A DNA stretch of 64,000 nucleotides from CAWBRY01 sp963791295 (GTDB taxonomy: Bacteria > Bacteroidota > Bacteroidia > Chitinophagales > Chitinophagaceae), in contig CAWBRY010000001.1 in the NCBI GenBank assembly GCA_963791295.1, forward strand, positions 1,054,001-1,118,000. The letters run 5' to 3'. Position 1 is the first letter of the stretch. The number at the start of each line of letters is the position of its first letter. Below, piece after piece: positions 19,162-29,003 of this stretch. The notes below the pieces were generated by a model, which did not search any database, had not been told where the DNA came from, and worked only from the letters and a program-made list of their open reading frames with translations. Made by a program: the position numbers and the translations under genes.

Positions 19162-21633
19162 ATGATAAGAAACTACTTCAAGGTTGCCTGGCGCAATATC
19201 ATTCGCAATAAAGTCAACAGCTTTATTAATATAGTTGGCCTGGCTATCGGCATGGCTTGTGTAATTCTGATCTTGTTTTATGTCCAGGATGAATCGAAAT
19301 ATGATCAATTCTTCAAGCAGGCAGATCGCATTTACCAGGTAAATCTTGAAAATACTGAGAATGGAAGGGTCGACGTAACGGGCAACACAGGGCCTGCCGT
19401 AGGGCCTGCTATGGTCAGCGAGTTTCCCGAGATTGAATCATATGTGCGGATATATAGGCCTGGCGATAAAATGGTAAGCTATGAACAGGACAATAAGGCT
19501 GATAACTATTTTACCGAAAAGAGAATTATGGCCGTTGATTCTAATTTTCTCGATGTATTTGACTACAAAATTTTGGAAGGAGATCCATCTACCTGCCTGG
19601 AAACACCCAATGCGGTTGTCATTACCCAACAAACAGCAAGAAAGTATTTTGGTGAATCTCCTGCTATGGGGAAGACCTTACTGGTGGGCATTGAAAAGCA
19701 ACCGTTCCAGGTAACCGGTGTATTATCGGATGTTCCTTCTCAATCCTCGTTCCAGTTTGATCTGCTGCTGCCGACCGCAGCTTTCCCTGATATTAAACGC
19801 CGTAGCTGGAATTGGTGGTGGTTGCAGATGGCGACCTATGTTAAGCTGCGTGAAAATGCAGCTACAGATAAAGAAGGCATTGCGAGGATAGAATCCAAAT
19901 TTCCCGAAATGGTGAAGAAGCATGCCTTTGTCAATGGTATGATAACGTATGAAGAGTTCACCAAGAAAGGGAACAAACTCAATTATCATTTATTGCCGTT
20001 GACTTCGGTGCATTTGTATGCTGCGGGAATGGGAACTTCTGCCCGATTGACCACTCTTGGCGACATCAAATACGTCCGCATCTTCACGGTTATAGCCTTG
20101 ATCATCATAACCCTGGCCTGTGTCAATTTTATGAACCTGTCCACAGCGCAATCCGCCAAACGAGCGAAGGAGGTCGGCATTCGCAAAGTGCTGGGTTCGG
20201 TTAAAAGACAATTGGTAAAACAATTCCTGGCAGAAGCGATGTTATATAGTTTTTTGTCAACGTTAGTGGCCCTCGTGCTGGTCATCGTATTCTTAGATCC
20301 ATTCAATGCCATTGCCGGAAAGAGCCTCAGCATCAATTCATTTTTTACTAACTATTGCTGGCTTTATGTATTGGGTCTTTCAATAGTGACTGGACTGCTG
20401 GCAGGCAGCTACCCGGCGTTTTATCTGACCTCATTCAATCCGGTGGCCGTATTGAAAGGAATGAAGCTTTTTAAGTTCAGCCTCGGAAGCCTGTTTATCC
20501 GCAACGGATTAGTGGTGTTTCAATTCACCATTTCAACAGCTCTCATTATCGCTACCATTGTCGTCTTCAAGCAACTGGAATATACAAGGAGCAAAGACCT
20601 TGGATTTAACAGGGAGAATGTGGTGATCATATCGAGCACTGATAGATTGGGCGAGCGACACGAAAGTTTTCGGGAAGAGATATCCAGGCTGCCTTTCATA
20701 GCCCGTGCAGGCGGTTCTTCCGGAATTCCAATAACAGAAAACTTTGCCGATTATTATAATCCTGTTCCTACAGGGACAAATGAACAGGTGATGAAAGAGA
20801 TCGAACTTCCTTCTTTCATGATCGATTATGATTTCATTCCGACTTTGAAAATCCAGATGTTGAAAGGCAGGAATTTCTCCCGCGATTTTTCTGACTCAGC
20901 CTCAGTAATACTCAATGAAACGGCTGCCCGGCAAATTGGATGGAAGGATCCCATTGGTCGCACATTAGAATACCCGGGAAACAGTCAGTCATTTACGGTT
21001 ATTGGAGTGGCCAAGGATTTCAATATAGGATCCCTTCATACCGCCGTCCGACCCTTTGCACTGTTTCATTCCTCTTCATTGACCTATGGACTGGGACATT
21101 CGTTTATTGCCGCCAGAATGAAACCTGGCAATCTAAGTAAGCAATTGGGACAAATCGAAAGTAAATGGAAAACCTTTGCGCCCAATACTCCATTTGACTA
21201 TAGTTTTTTAGACAGCGAGCTGGATGCTTTGTATCGCTCTGAAAAGCGAATGGGCACCGTCTTCAGCATCTTTACCATTCTATCCCTCTTCGTTGCATGC
21301 CTGGGATTATTTGGACTGGCAGCTTATACAGCAGAGAAGCGAAGAAAAGAAATCGGTGTAAGAAAAGTCCTTGGAGCTTCCGTGCACGGACTGGTAGGAT
21401 TGCTATCAAAAGACTTTGTGAAGCTGGTAATATTATCTACCGTGATTGCTTTTCCAATAGCGTGGTGGAGTATGAATAAGTGGTTGGAAGATTTCGCTTA
21501 TCGAATTCATTTAGAATGGTGGGTGTTTGTCCTGGCTTCACTAGTGGCCCTGGTGATAGCATTGTTGACGGTCAGTTTTGAAGCGGTCAAGGCGGCTATT
21601 TCGAATCCGGTGAAGTCGTTGAGGACGGAATAA
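19162..21633 (+). CDS. FtsX/MacB-like ABC transporter permease P8
   Basis: The frame could begin at 19150 (MNVTMIRNYF), but the ATG at 19162 gives MIRNYFKVAWRNI, which aligns with the other array members, so it is preferred; the product is then 823 residues. The coupling motifs are RAKEVGIRKVLGS (334-346) and RRKEIGVRKVLGAS (727-740). The tail is NPVKSLRTE, preceded by SFEAVKAAIS instead of SFQAIKAA. The first periplasmic domain has a tryptophan cluster (RSWNWWWLQMATYV), similar to the SWNWQQFFTYV of P10. The second has GVAKDFNIGSLHTAVRPFAL. A repeat-bearing junction precedes and follows it. Confidence 0.95.
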   Translation: MIRNYFKVAWRNIIRNKVNSFINIVGLAIGMACVILILFYVQDESKYDQFFKQADRIYQVNLENTENGRVDVTGNTGPAVGPAMVSEFPEIESYVRIYRPGDKMVSYEQDNKADNYFTEKRIMAVDSNFLDVFDYKILEGDPSTCLETPNAVVITQQTARKYFGESPAMGKTLLVGIEKQPFQVTGVLSDVPSQSSFQFDLLLPTAAFPDIKRRSWNWWWLQMATYVKLRENAATDKEGIARIESKFPEMVKKHAFVNGMITYEEFTKKGNKLNYHLLPLTSVHLYAAGMGTSARLTTLGDIKYVRIFTVIALIIITLACVNFMNLSTAQSAKRAKEVGIRKVLGSVKRQLVKQFLAEAMLYSFLSTLVALVLVIVFLDPFNAIAGKSLSINSFFTNYCWLYVLGLSIVTGLLAGSYPAFYLTSFNPVAVLKGMKLFKFSLGSLFIRNGLVVFQFTISTALIIATIVVFKQLEYTRSKDLGFNRENVVIISSTDRLGERHESFREEISRLPFIARAGGSSGIPITENFADYYNPVPTGTNEQVMKEIELPSFMIDYDFIPTLKIQMLKGRNFSRDFSDSASVILNETAARQIGWKDPIGRTLEYPGNSQSFTVIGVAKDFNIGSLHTAVRPFALFHSSSLTYGLGHSFIAARMKPGNLSKQLGQIESKWKTFAPNTPFDYSFLDSELDALYRSEKRMGTVFSIFTILSLFVACLGLFGLAAYTAEKRRKEIGVRKVLGASVHGLVGLLSKDFVKLVILSTVIAFPIAWWSMNKWLEDFAYRIHLEWWVFVLASLVALVIALLTVSFEAVKAAISNPVKSLRTE

Positions 21634-21635
21634 AG

Positions 21636-21657
21636 TTGATTATTAATTATTGATTAA
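21636..21657. repeat. TTGATTATTAATTATTGATTAA repeat after P8
   Basis: A 22-base copy of the AT-rich junction repeat begins two bases after the P8 stop, in the same orientation as the copies after P5, P6 and P7. The rest of the 52-bp gap shows no promoter that I can recognise. Confidence 0.65.
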
Positions 21658-21685
21658 GGCAGCTTCGAAATAAAAAGCATTTAAT

Positions 21686-24100
21686 ATGATCAAGAACTAT
21701 CTAAAAACAGCATTCCGCAATCTGAAGCGCAACAAAAGTTACACTCTGATCAACGTCCTTGGGCTCGCGGTTGGCATCGCAGCTTGTTTGTTGATCTTCC
21801 TGGTGATCCGCTATGAAACCAGTTTTGATAATTTTCATCCAAAGAAGAAAAATATTTACAGAGTAGTCAGTGAGTTCTATACGCAGGATGGAATGGAGCA
21901 TGAAGGCGGCACGTCTTTTCCTGTAGCACCGGCTATAGCGCTGGATTTTCCCCAGATCAAAGAGGTCGTTCGCATATATAGAAGTGGTAACGATCAAGTG
22001 ACTGTTCCCAGTGATGGAACAAAGGCGCCAGCAAAATTTAATGAAGGCAGTTTTTATTATACGGAGCCGGAATTTTTCAAAATGTTCAATTTCCCCTGGA
22101 TTGCAGGTAGTCCTGCCGTCTCGCTGAAAGACCCCAACAGTGCAGCACTCACCCAGAAGACGGCGGAAAAGTATTTTGGGGATTGGCATCAGGCCATTGG
22201 CAAAACGATCCAGCGAAATAATAGGGAAACCTATAAGATCACAGGAATCATTAAGGATGTTCCCGTCAATTCGGATTTTCCATTGACGATCGTCGCTTCT
22301 TTTTCATCATTAATGAACACCAACCTGAAGGCAAACCTGGATGATTGGGTAAGTACTTATGGTGACGCCTGCACATTTGTTGTCCTTCCCGATGATTATC
22401 CTGAAGCAAAGTTTAACCGGGACCTGCTTGCCTTTGTAAAGAGACATAAGTCGGCTGACTACGTTAAAGATCAATATAAAGCTCAATCGTTATCGCGAAT
22501 ACATTATGAAGAGGCTTACCGCAATTTCAGCCATCGCACTTTTAGTAAATCATTGATCACGGCACTCGGCCTGATCGGCATCTTTTTGATCATTATAGCC
22601 TGCGTTAATTTCGTAAACCTCGCAACAGCACAGGCGGTTATCCGGTCCAAAGAGGTTGGCGTTAGAAAAGTCTTGGGAAGTAACCGGAGACAACTCGGCT
22701 TTCAATTCCTTAGCGAGGCTGGGCTCATTACAATTACCGCACTATTCGTTGCTGTCGTCATCGCTGAAGCCGTACTGCCATTTCTCAACCGTCTTCTTCG
22801 GGTTCAGATCACTATGAGTTTTTTCGAGACGCCCTTGCTTCTATTGTTCTTGTTGGGAGTTTTCATCGTTGTCACCTTGCTATCGGGACTTTATCCGGCG
22901 GTCGTTCTTTCCGGTTTTAATGCGATCAATGCATTAAAGAGTAAGATTACAAGTAAGATGATCGGAGGCATTTCTCTTCGTAGAGGGTTAGTTGTCTTTC
23001 AATTCGGCATAGCACATATTCTTATCATCGGTACACTGATCGTTGTTAGTCAAATGAATTTTTTCAGAAATGCAACCCTTGGATTCGATAAGGCTCAAAT
23101 CATGAATGTAAACATTCCGGGCGATAGCCTTGCCAACGAGAAGATGAATGTGTTAAAGAACAAATTAGCTGAGAACCCCAGTATCACCCAGGTAAGCTTT
23201 AGTTTCGCGAGCCCTTCTTCTCCAGGAAATTGGAGCACTGATTTTCGGTTTGACAACGCCACCAATAGGACCAATTTCAGTGCCAACCTGAAATGGGCAG
23301 ATCCGGATTATTTCAAAACATATAGTCTAAAACTTGTCGCGGGTAGATCTTATTACCCTAGTGATACAACAAGGGAATTCGTAGTAAATGAAACCTTGCT
23401 TAAGAAATTAGGGATCACAGATCCGAATAAGGCAATAGGGAAGACCATCAGTTTATGGGATGGTGAGATCGTGGCACCGATAGTCGGTGTAGTGAGAGAC
23501 TTCAACTCATATTCTTTGAAGGAACCCATGGCCCCCGTGATCCTCACGACGAGGAAGGATGTCTATCAAACCGCGAATATCAAGTTTCGATCCGACCAGG
23601 AGAAGGCAGTGCTGGCCTTTGTCGAAAAACTATGGAATGAAACATTTCCCCAATACGTCTTTCAACACTCATTCCTGGATGAAACGATCCGTAATTTTTA
23701 TCGCCAGGAAGATCAACTTGCACAGCTTTATAAAATTTTTGCCGGCATTGCCATATTCATAAGTTGCCTTGGACTGTATGGGCTGGTCTCATTCATGGCC
23801 GTACAACGGACTAAGGAAGTCGGCATACGCAAGGTATTGGGCGCATCTACTGCGAATATTGTTTACTTACTTTCTAAAGAATTCTCGCTGTTAATTCTGA
23901 TAGCATTCATCATAGCTGGTCCCATTGCCTATTTAATCATGCATAAATGGCTGCAAAATTATAGTTACCGTGTTGACCTGGGAGCTACCGTGTTCATATT
24001 AGCCATAATCGTATCCATGATCATCGCCTGGGTGACAGCTGGCCATCGAGCCTTGAAAGCAGCTGTTGTAAACCCGGTTAAGAGTTTAAGGGCTGAATAA
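21686..24100 (+). CDS. FtsX/MacB-like ABC transporter permease P9, divergent subgroup
   Basis: This 804-residue permease belongs to a distinct subgroup with P16 and P25. Shared marks are ETSFDNFHPKKKNIYRV after TM1, FPWIAGSP and KYFGDWHQAIGKT in the first periplasmic domain, and TM5 reading RRGLVVFQFGIAHILIIGT (QFVIAQ in P16 and P25). The coupling motifs are RSKEVGVRKVLGS (320-332) and RTKEVGIRKVLGAS (708-721). The second signature is GVVRDFNSYSLKEPMAPVIL. The end departs from the rest of the array, with TAGHRALKAAVVNPVKSLRAE-like text instead of the SFQAIKAA form. It lies 52 bp after P8 and only 11 bp before P10. Confidence 0.95.
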   Translation: MIKNYLKTAFRNLKRNKSYTLINVLGLAVGIAACLLIFLVIRYETSFDNFHPKKKNIYRVVSEFYTQDGMEHEGGTSFPVAPAIALDFPQIKEVVRIYRSGNDQVTVPSDGTKAPAKFNEGSFYYTEPEFFKMFNFPWIAGSPAVSLKDPNSAALTQKTAEKYFGDWHQAIGKTIQRNNRETYKITGIIKDVPVNSDFPLTIVASFSSLMNTNLKANLDDWVSTYGDACTFVVLPDDYPEAKFNRDLLAFVKRHKSADYVKDQYKAQSLSRIHYEEAYRNFSHRTFSKSLITALGLIGIFLIIIACVNFVNLATAQAVIRSKEVGVRKVLGSNRRQLGFQFLSEAGLITITALFVAVVIAEAVLPFLNRLLRVQITMSFFETPLLLLFLLGVFIVVTLLSGLYPAVVLSGFNAINALKSKITSKMIGGISLRRGLVVFQFGIAHILIIGTLIVVSQMNFFRNATLGFDKAQIMNVNIPGDSLANEKMNVLKNKLAENPSITQVSFSFASPSSPGNWSTDFRFDNATNRTNFSANLKWADPDYFKTYSLKLVAGRSYYPSDTTREFVVNETLLKKLGITDPNKAIGKTISLWDGEIVAPIVGVVRDFNSYSLKEPMAPVILTTRKDVYQTANIKFRSDQEKAVLAFVEKLWNETFPQYVFQHSFLDETIRNFYRQEDQLAQLYKIFAGIAIFISCLGLYGLVSFMAVQRTKEVGIRKVLGASTANIVYLLSKEFSLLILIAFIIAGPIAYLIMHKWLQNYSYRVDLGATVFILAIIVSMIIAWVTAGHRALKAAVVNPVKSLRAE

Positions 24101-24111
24101 AAATGTGAGAT

Positions 24112-26535
24112 ATGATCCGAAATTATTTTAAGACTGCCATTCGGAATTTTTTGAGAAATAAAGGGTTTTCGCTGATCAACCTCGCGGGGCTTGTATTGGG
24201 TGTTACCACCTGTCTGCTCATCGGCTTATTTGTATGGGATGAAAAACAATATGACCGGTTTATTCCGGAAGGAGAAAAGATCTATCGGCTATATGATGTG
24301 GAGACGATGACGGAGGAAACGTCTAACATAGCTTCCACGCCGCCGATGTTTGCAACCGTTTTGCAACAGGAATTTCCCGAAGTAGAGCAAACGCTGCGCA
24401 TATTGCAAATTCCAATGAAGGGTTTATTTGAAAGAAATGACAAGAAGATTTATGAAGAAAAAGGAATTCTCACAGATCCTTCTTTTGGTCAGCTTTTTCC
24501 TCTGCCACTGAAATACGGAAGCTGGAGTAAGGCCCTGGATGATCCGGAATCCATTATCATTTCAGAAGAACTTTCAGCAAAGTTCTTTGGAAACGAAAAT
24601 CCCGTGGGAAAAGATTTAATCCGGAATCAACAGCCATTCCGGGTAAAGGCAGTCTTTAAAAATGACCTATCCAAATTTCACTTATCACTTAATTATATAA
24701 TGCCCCTCGCCCTGGCTGGCGTGCCCGAAGAAAGAATGCAAAGCTGGAACTGGCAGCAATTCTTTACCTATGTAAAACTGAAGAAAGATGCTGATGCCGG
24801 TTCGCTACAAACCAAATTTCAAAAGTTAATCATACAAAGGGCGCAGCCGGTTACCAGGCAAACAGGCTTCACTTACCTACCGTTCCTTCAACCGCTTCGG
24901 GATATACATCTTTATGCGGCCAATTTCAAACTGGATATGGCCGTGAAAGGAAATATCAACTATGTAAAAGCACTTATCATGGTGGCGATCTTTATCTTAT
25001 TGATCGCATGCCTCAATTTTATTAATCTGGCCACGGCCAAATCATTAAAGCGAGCGAAAGAAATCGGAGTCAGAAAATCTGTCGGGGCTGTTCGAATGGA
25101 TCTGATACGGCAATTCATGGGTGAAACGATATTTCTGGCTATCGTCAGTGTGGTGGTTTCAGTAATCTTAGCGATGATCCTTTTGCCTTCACTGAACAGT
25201 TTTACAGGCAAGGAGATCGACGCGAATCTGTTTTTCATGCCCGGCATGATTGGTGGCCTCGTTCTTCTCACTCTGTTAGTTGGGTTGATTGCCGGTTTCT
25301 ATCCGGCCCTGATCCTCTCGGCATTCAAGCCGGTCAGTGTGCTGAAAGGCGTCTTCATTGAAAACAGCGCAGGAAGAAATCAATGGTTGAGAAAGGGACT
25401 CGTCGTGGTCCAATTTACGTTATCCGGATTACTGATCATCAGCGTTCTCATCGTTAACCGGCAGGTAAATTATCTCCATAACAAAGACTTAGGATTTAAT
25501 AAAGAACAAATCTTGTTTTTCCCATTGCAGTATGGAAAAATGCAGGCTAATTACGAATCTTTCAAGAATGAGTTGCTTCAATCTTCGGGCGTTTCATCGG
25601 TGTCCGTGGGATATGGTTTTCCGGGAGACCTGGTTGCGGGTGACGACATAATTCTGCCCCAAAATGGCGTCATGAAAAGAGTTCCGGTAACTCAGTTGCT
25701 GGTCGATCACGATTACATAAAAACGCTTGGACTTCAAATGGTAACGGGAAGAGCGTTTTCCAGGGAGATAAGAACCGATAAGGACGAAGCCTTTATCATT
25801 AATGAAACCGCCGTCAAAGAACTCGGGTTCAATACTCCTGAAAAAGCGATCGGTCAACCATTATACTGGAATGTTTGGTACGGCTCCAATTCCGACTCAT
25901 TAAAGAAGGGTAAGGTCATTGGTGTTGTGAAGGATTTTAATTATAAAAGTCTTTACGATAAAGTCGCGCCAGCAGTATTGCAAATATTTCCAGGAGCCTA
26001 TTCAAAAGTGGCTGTGAAGATCAGCACCGCAAATATTTCTGGTAGCATCGCCGCGATAACACAGGTATGGAACCGCTATTCGCCCGACTATCCAATAGAT
26101 TATCGCTTCTTAGATGAAAGTTTTGGCGAGATGTACAAAACAGAAGATAAATTGAAGGACCTACTGTTTGGATTTACCGCTATAGCCATATTTGTCGCTT
26201 GCCTTGGATTGTTTGGATTGGCCGCGTATGCTGCTGAACGAAGGACTAAGGAAATAGGCATACGCAAAGTACTGGGAGCTAATGTGACGGGTCTCATAAC
26301 CTTACTTTCCAGGGATTTCATGAAGCCTGTCGTGCTTGCTTTGCTAATTGCTTCGCCGATAGCATGGCTACTGATGAATAAATGGTTACAGGATTTCGCG
26401 TATCGGATCCATATTGATTGGACCATATTTATTGTTGCTATCGCCATGGCCTTGTTAATTGCCATCCTAACGGTAAGTATCCAGGCTATCAAAGCGGCGT
26501 TGGCAAATCCGGTGAGGACGTTACGATCAGAATAG
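24112..26535 (+). CDS. FtsX/MacB-like ABC transporter permease P10
   Basis: This 807-residue permease starts 11 bp after P9, implying tight coupling. N-terminus MIRNYFKTAIRNFLRNKGFS; coupling motifs RAKEIGVRKSVGA (314-326) and RTKEIGIRKVLGAN (711-724); tail NPVRTLRSE. The first periplasmic domain is unusual in lacking the DSTFF-type element (it has LTDPSFGQLFPLPLKYG) and in having SWNWQQFFTYV. The second carries a longer loop, WNVWYGSNSDSLKKGK, before GVVKDFNYKSLYDKVAPAVL. TM5 reads GLVVVQFTLSGLLIISVLIV. All elements for an active subunit appear intact. Confidence 0.95.
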   Translation: MIRNYFKTAIRNFLRNKGFSLINLAGLVLGVTTCLLIGLFVWDEKQYDRFIPEGEKIYRLYDVETMTEETSNIASTPPMFATVLQQEFPEVEQTLRILQIPMKGLFERNDKKIYEEKGILTDPSFGQLFPLPLKYGSWSKALDDPESIIISEELSAKFFGNENPVGKDLIRNQQPFRVKAVFKNDLSKFHLSLNYIMPLALAGVPEERMQSWNWQQFFTYVKLKKDADAGSLQTKFQKLIIQRAQPVTRQTGFTYLPFLQPLRDIHLYAANFKLDMAVKGNINYVKALIMVAIFILLIACLNFINLATAKSLKRAKEIGVRKSVGAVRMDLIRQFMGETIFLAIVSVVVSVILAMILLPSLNSFTGKEIDANLFFMPGMIGGLVLLTLLVGLIAGFYPALILSAFKPVSVLKGVFIENSAGRNQWLRKGLVVVQFTLSGLLIISVLIVNRQVNYLHNKDLGFNKEQILFFPLQYGKMQANYESFKNELLQSSGVSSVSVGYGFPGDLVAGDDIILPQNGVMKRVPVTQLLVDHDYIKTLGLQMVTGRAFSREIRTDKDEAFIINETAVKELGFNTPEKAIGQPLYWNVWYGSNSDSLKKGKVIGVVKDFNYKSLYDKVAPAVLQIFPGAYSKVAVKISTANISGSIAAITQVWNRYSPDYPIDYRFLDESFGEMYKTEDKLKDLLFGFTAIAIFVACLGLFGLAAYAAERRTKEIGIRKVLGANVTGLITLLSRDFMKPVVLALLIASPIAWLLMNKWLQDFAYRIHIDWTIFIVAIAMALLIAILTVSIQAIKAALANPVRTLRSE

Positions 26536-26564
26536 AATTGATCATTGATCTAAAAACTGAAAAC

Positions 26565-28925
26565 ATGTTAAAGAACTATTTCAAAATCGCCTTGAGACAA
26601 TTGAAGAATAACAAGGGATACTCATTCTTAAATGTCATTGGACTTTCGCTCGGCATGGCGTGCGCCATTTTGATCCTCTTGTGGGTGAACGATGAATTTC
26701 AATACAACCGATTCCATAAGAATTATCCTCATCTCTACCAGGCGGTTGAGAACCAGAGCTACGAAGGAAAAACTTACACATTTGATGCAATGCCTGGTCT
26801 CTTTGCTCCGGCGATCAAGCAGGAATTGCCGGAAATAAAATATGCTGCAAGGGCCGATTGGGGAGGAAGGGCACTTTTCACGCTCGGCGATAAAGCTATT
26901 TACGAAAGAGGCTTTTTTACTGATCCCGATTTCCTCAAGATGTTTTCTTTTAAGATTTTGAAAGGTGATCCAAATACTTTACTCACAGACCCCACCTCTG
27001 TGGTCATCACCGACAAGATGGCTGAGAAATTTTTCGGTAAGGCAGACCCCATTGGCAAAACACTCAAGGTGAACAATGACCAACTATTTACGGTTGTGGG
27101 GCTTGTGCAAGAACCACCACTTTCCAGTTCATTGAAATTTTCCTGGCTGGCATCATTCAAAATATATGAAGACCGCAATACCTGGCTAAGGCAATGGGGA
27201 AATAACGGAATACAGACTTTTGTTCAATTAAAAGACGGCGCCGATCCTGCTCTCGTCGACAAGAAATTTCATGATTTTATCAGTCACAAAGACACCGATG
27301 CGATTGCAAAACCTTTCCTCTTGTCTATGAATGACTGGAGATTAAGAAGCAAGTTTGTGGAAGGCAAGCAGGAGGGTGGAAGGATTGAAACCGTCCGTTT
27401 ATTCAGTATCATCGCTATACTTATCATTGTCATTGCCTGTATCAATTTTATGAACCTGGCCACCGCCCGCTCGGAGCAAAGAGCACGTGAAGTGGGAGTG
27501 CGAAAGGCAATGGGCGCTGCCCGGGGAATGCTGGTGAAACAATTTTTCGGTGAATCGATTATTTTGTCAATGGTGGCCATGTTGATTGCCGCGTTACTCG
27601 TTTGGATCTCACTGCCTTCATTTAATACGCTGGTTGAAAAAAAGCTTCAGTTCGATCTCACCAATCCTGTCATTTGGGCCGGTATGCCTCTGCTGGCAGT
27701 GCTCTGCGGGGTATTGGCAGGTAGTTATCCCTCACTTTATCTTTCTTCTTTTAACCCCGTTACGGTCTTTAAAGGACTTCGAATCGGAAAAAATTCAGTC
27801 GTTGTATATATAAGGAAAGGCCTCGTAGTCACTCAATTTGTTATTTCCATTGTGCTTATCATTAGTACGATTATCATTTATAACCAGATCAAACACGTGA
27901 AGGACCGGGATCTGGGTTATAATACCGACCAGGTAATGGTTATGCGGTTAAATGGAAACTTGAATGTCCATTTCCCCGCTTTACGAAATGACCTTATGGC
28001 GACGAATGCAGTCGTCAATGCGGGTATTTCCAACAGCCAGGTCCTGGAAATGGGTAGCAGCAGCGGAGACTTTGGATGGGATGGCAAGAACCCTAAATCG
28101 CAGATACTAGTCACCACCGAATGGGTGAATCCCACCTATATTCCTACGATGGGCATGAAACTTAAGTCGGGCAGGAATTTTTATGATGATATCACCAGTG
28201 ACAGCTCCAATGTTATCATTAATGAAACCTTTGCAAAATTAATGGGTAAGAAAGATCCGGTCGGCCAATTACTCACTCGTGGCGACGGAAGAAGAATCCA
28301 GATCGTTGGAGTGGTACATGATTTTATTTTCAACGACATGTACCATACGCCGGATCCCCTTGTATTCTTTTGTGATACCAGCAATGTCGCTATGCTATTG
28401 ATCCGATTGAAGGGCAACCAGGATATTTCCAAAGCAGTTGCAAAGGTCGAACAGGTGATGAAAGCGCACAATCCGGCTTATCCATTTGAGTATAAATTCA
28501 TGGATGAGAATTTCAACAATCTCTTTAAGAGCGAGTCATTGATTGGCAAGCTTTCGAGAGTTTTCGCGTTCTTAACAATATTAATATCCTGCCTTGGGCT
28601 TTTCGGATTGGCTGCATATACTGCCGAGAGAAGAACCAAGGAGATAGGAATTCGAAAAGTGCTGGGAGCTACTATTTCCAATGTCATCGCGCTGTTGTCA
28701 AAGGATTTCCTGCGGCTGGTAGCCATCGCTTCCATCATCGCCTTCCCGTTAGCATACTGGATCATGAATAAATTCCTGCAGGATTTCGCGTATCGCATAC
28801 AAATCCAGTGGTGGGTGTTTGCTATTGCGGGTTCGCTGGCCGTGATCATTGCATTATTTACAGTCAGCTTCCAGGCTATCAAAGCCGCCATTACCAACCC
28901 AGTAAAATCATTGCGAACAGAATAA
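26565..28925 (+). CDS. FtsX/MacB-like ABC transporter permease P11
   Basis: The open frame extends back to 26418 inside P10, but the family start MLKNYFKIALRQLKNNK is at 26565, giving 786 residues; the extra 49 residues are an out-of-frame reading of P10 and are rejected. Coupling motifs are RAREVGVRKAMGA (306-318) and RTKEIGIRKVLGAT (690-703); tail NPVKSLRTE. It shares FGWDGKNPKSQ in the second periplasmic domain and LRQWGNNGIQTFVQL in the first with P21 (and, less closely, P6). The signature is GVVHDFIFNDMYHTPDPLVF, with H for K. It is the shortest complete permease but one that still has every helix. The DUF4097-type gene follows. Confidence 0.95.
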   Translation: MLKNYFKIALRQLKNNKGYSFLNVIGLSLGMACAILILLWVNDEFQYNRFHKNYPHLYQAVENQSYEGKTYTFDAMPGLFAPAIKQELPEIKYAARADWGGRALFTLGDKAIYERGFFTDPDFLKMFSFKILKGDPNTLLTDPTSVVITDKMAEKFFGKADPIGKTLKVNNDQLFTVVGLVQEPPLSSSLKFSWLASFKIYEDRNTWLRQWGNNGIQTFVQLKDGADPALVDKKFHDFISHKDTDAIAKPFLLSMNDWRLRSKFVEGKQEGGRIETVRLFSIIAILIIVIACINFMNLATARSEQRAREVGVRKAMGAARGMLVKQFFGESIILSMVAMLIAALLVWISLPSFNTLVEKKLQFDLTNPVIWAGMPLLAVLCGVLAGSYPSLYLSSFNPVTVFKGLRIGKNSVVVYIRKGLVVTQFVISIVLIISTIIIYNQIKHVKDRDLGYNTDQVMVMRLNGNLNVHFPALRNDLMATNAVVNAGISNSQVLEMGSSSGDFGWDGKNPKSQILVTTEWVNPTYIPTMGMKLKSGRNFYDDITSDSSNVIINETFAKLMGKKDPVGQLLTRGDGRRIQIVGVVHDFIFNDMYHTPDPLVFFCDTSNVAMLLIRLKGNQDISKAVAKVEQVMKAHNPAYPFEYKFMDENFNNLFKSESLIGKLSRVFAFLTILISCLGLFGLAAYTAERRTKEIGIRKVLGATISNVIALLSKDFLRLVAIASIIAFPLAYWIMNKFLQDFAYRIQIQWWVFAIAGSLAVIIALFTVSFQAIKAAITNPVKSLRTE

Positions 28926-29003
28926 GAACATGAGCAATGAATAAATTAATTAAGTATGTCTACAGTGTTTATAAAATATATTTCATCAAATAAAATAATC
29001 ATC

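Noticed and set aside
26418..26564. Upstream extension of P11 from an ATG inside P10
   Set aside because: The 49 additional residues are an out-of-frame reading of the conserved P10 end; the family start MLKNYFK is at 26565.
28971..28984. TATATTTC as a Bacteroidota -7 box before the DUF4097-type gene
   Set aside because: It is close to TAnnTTTG, but no TTTG element lies at the right distance upstream, and the region is AT-rich enough to give such matches by chance.
28956..29003. Earlier start for the DUF4097-type protein
   Set aside because: It would put 16 polar and mixed residues before an otherwise ideal signal peptide that begins at 29004.
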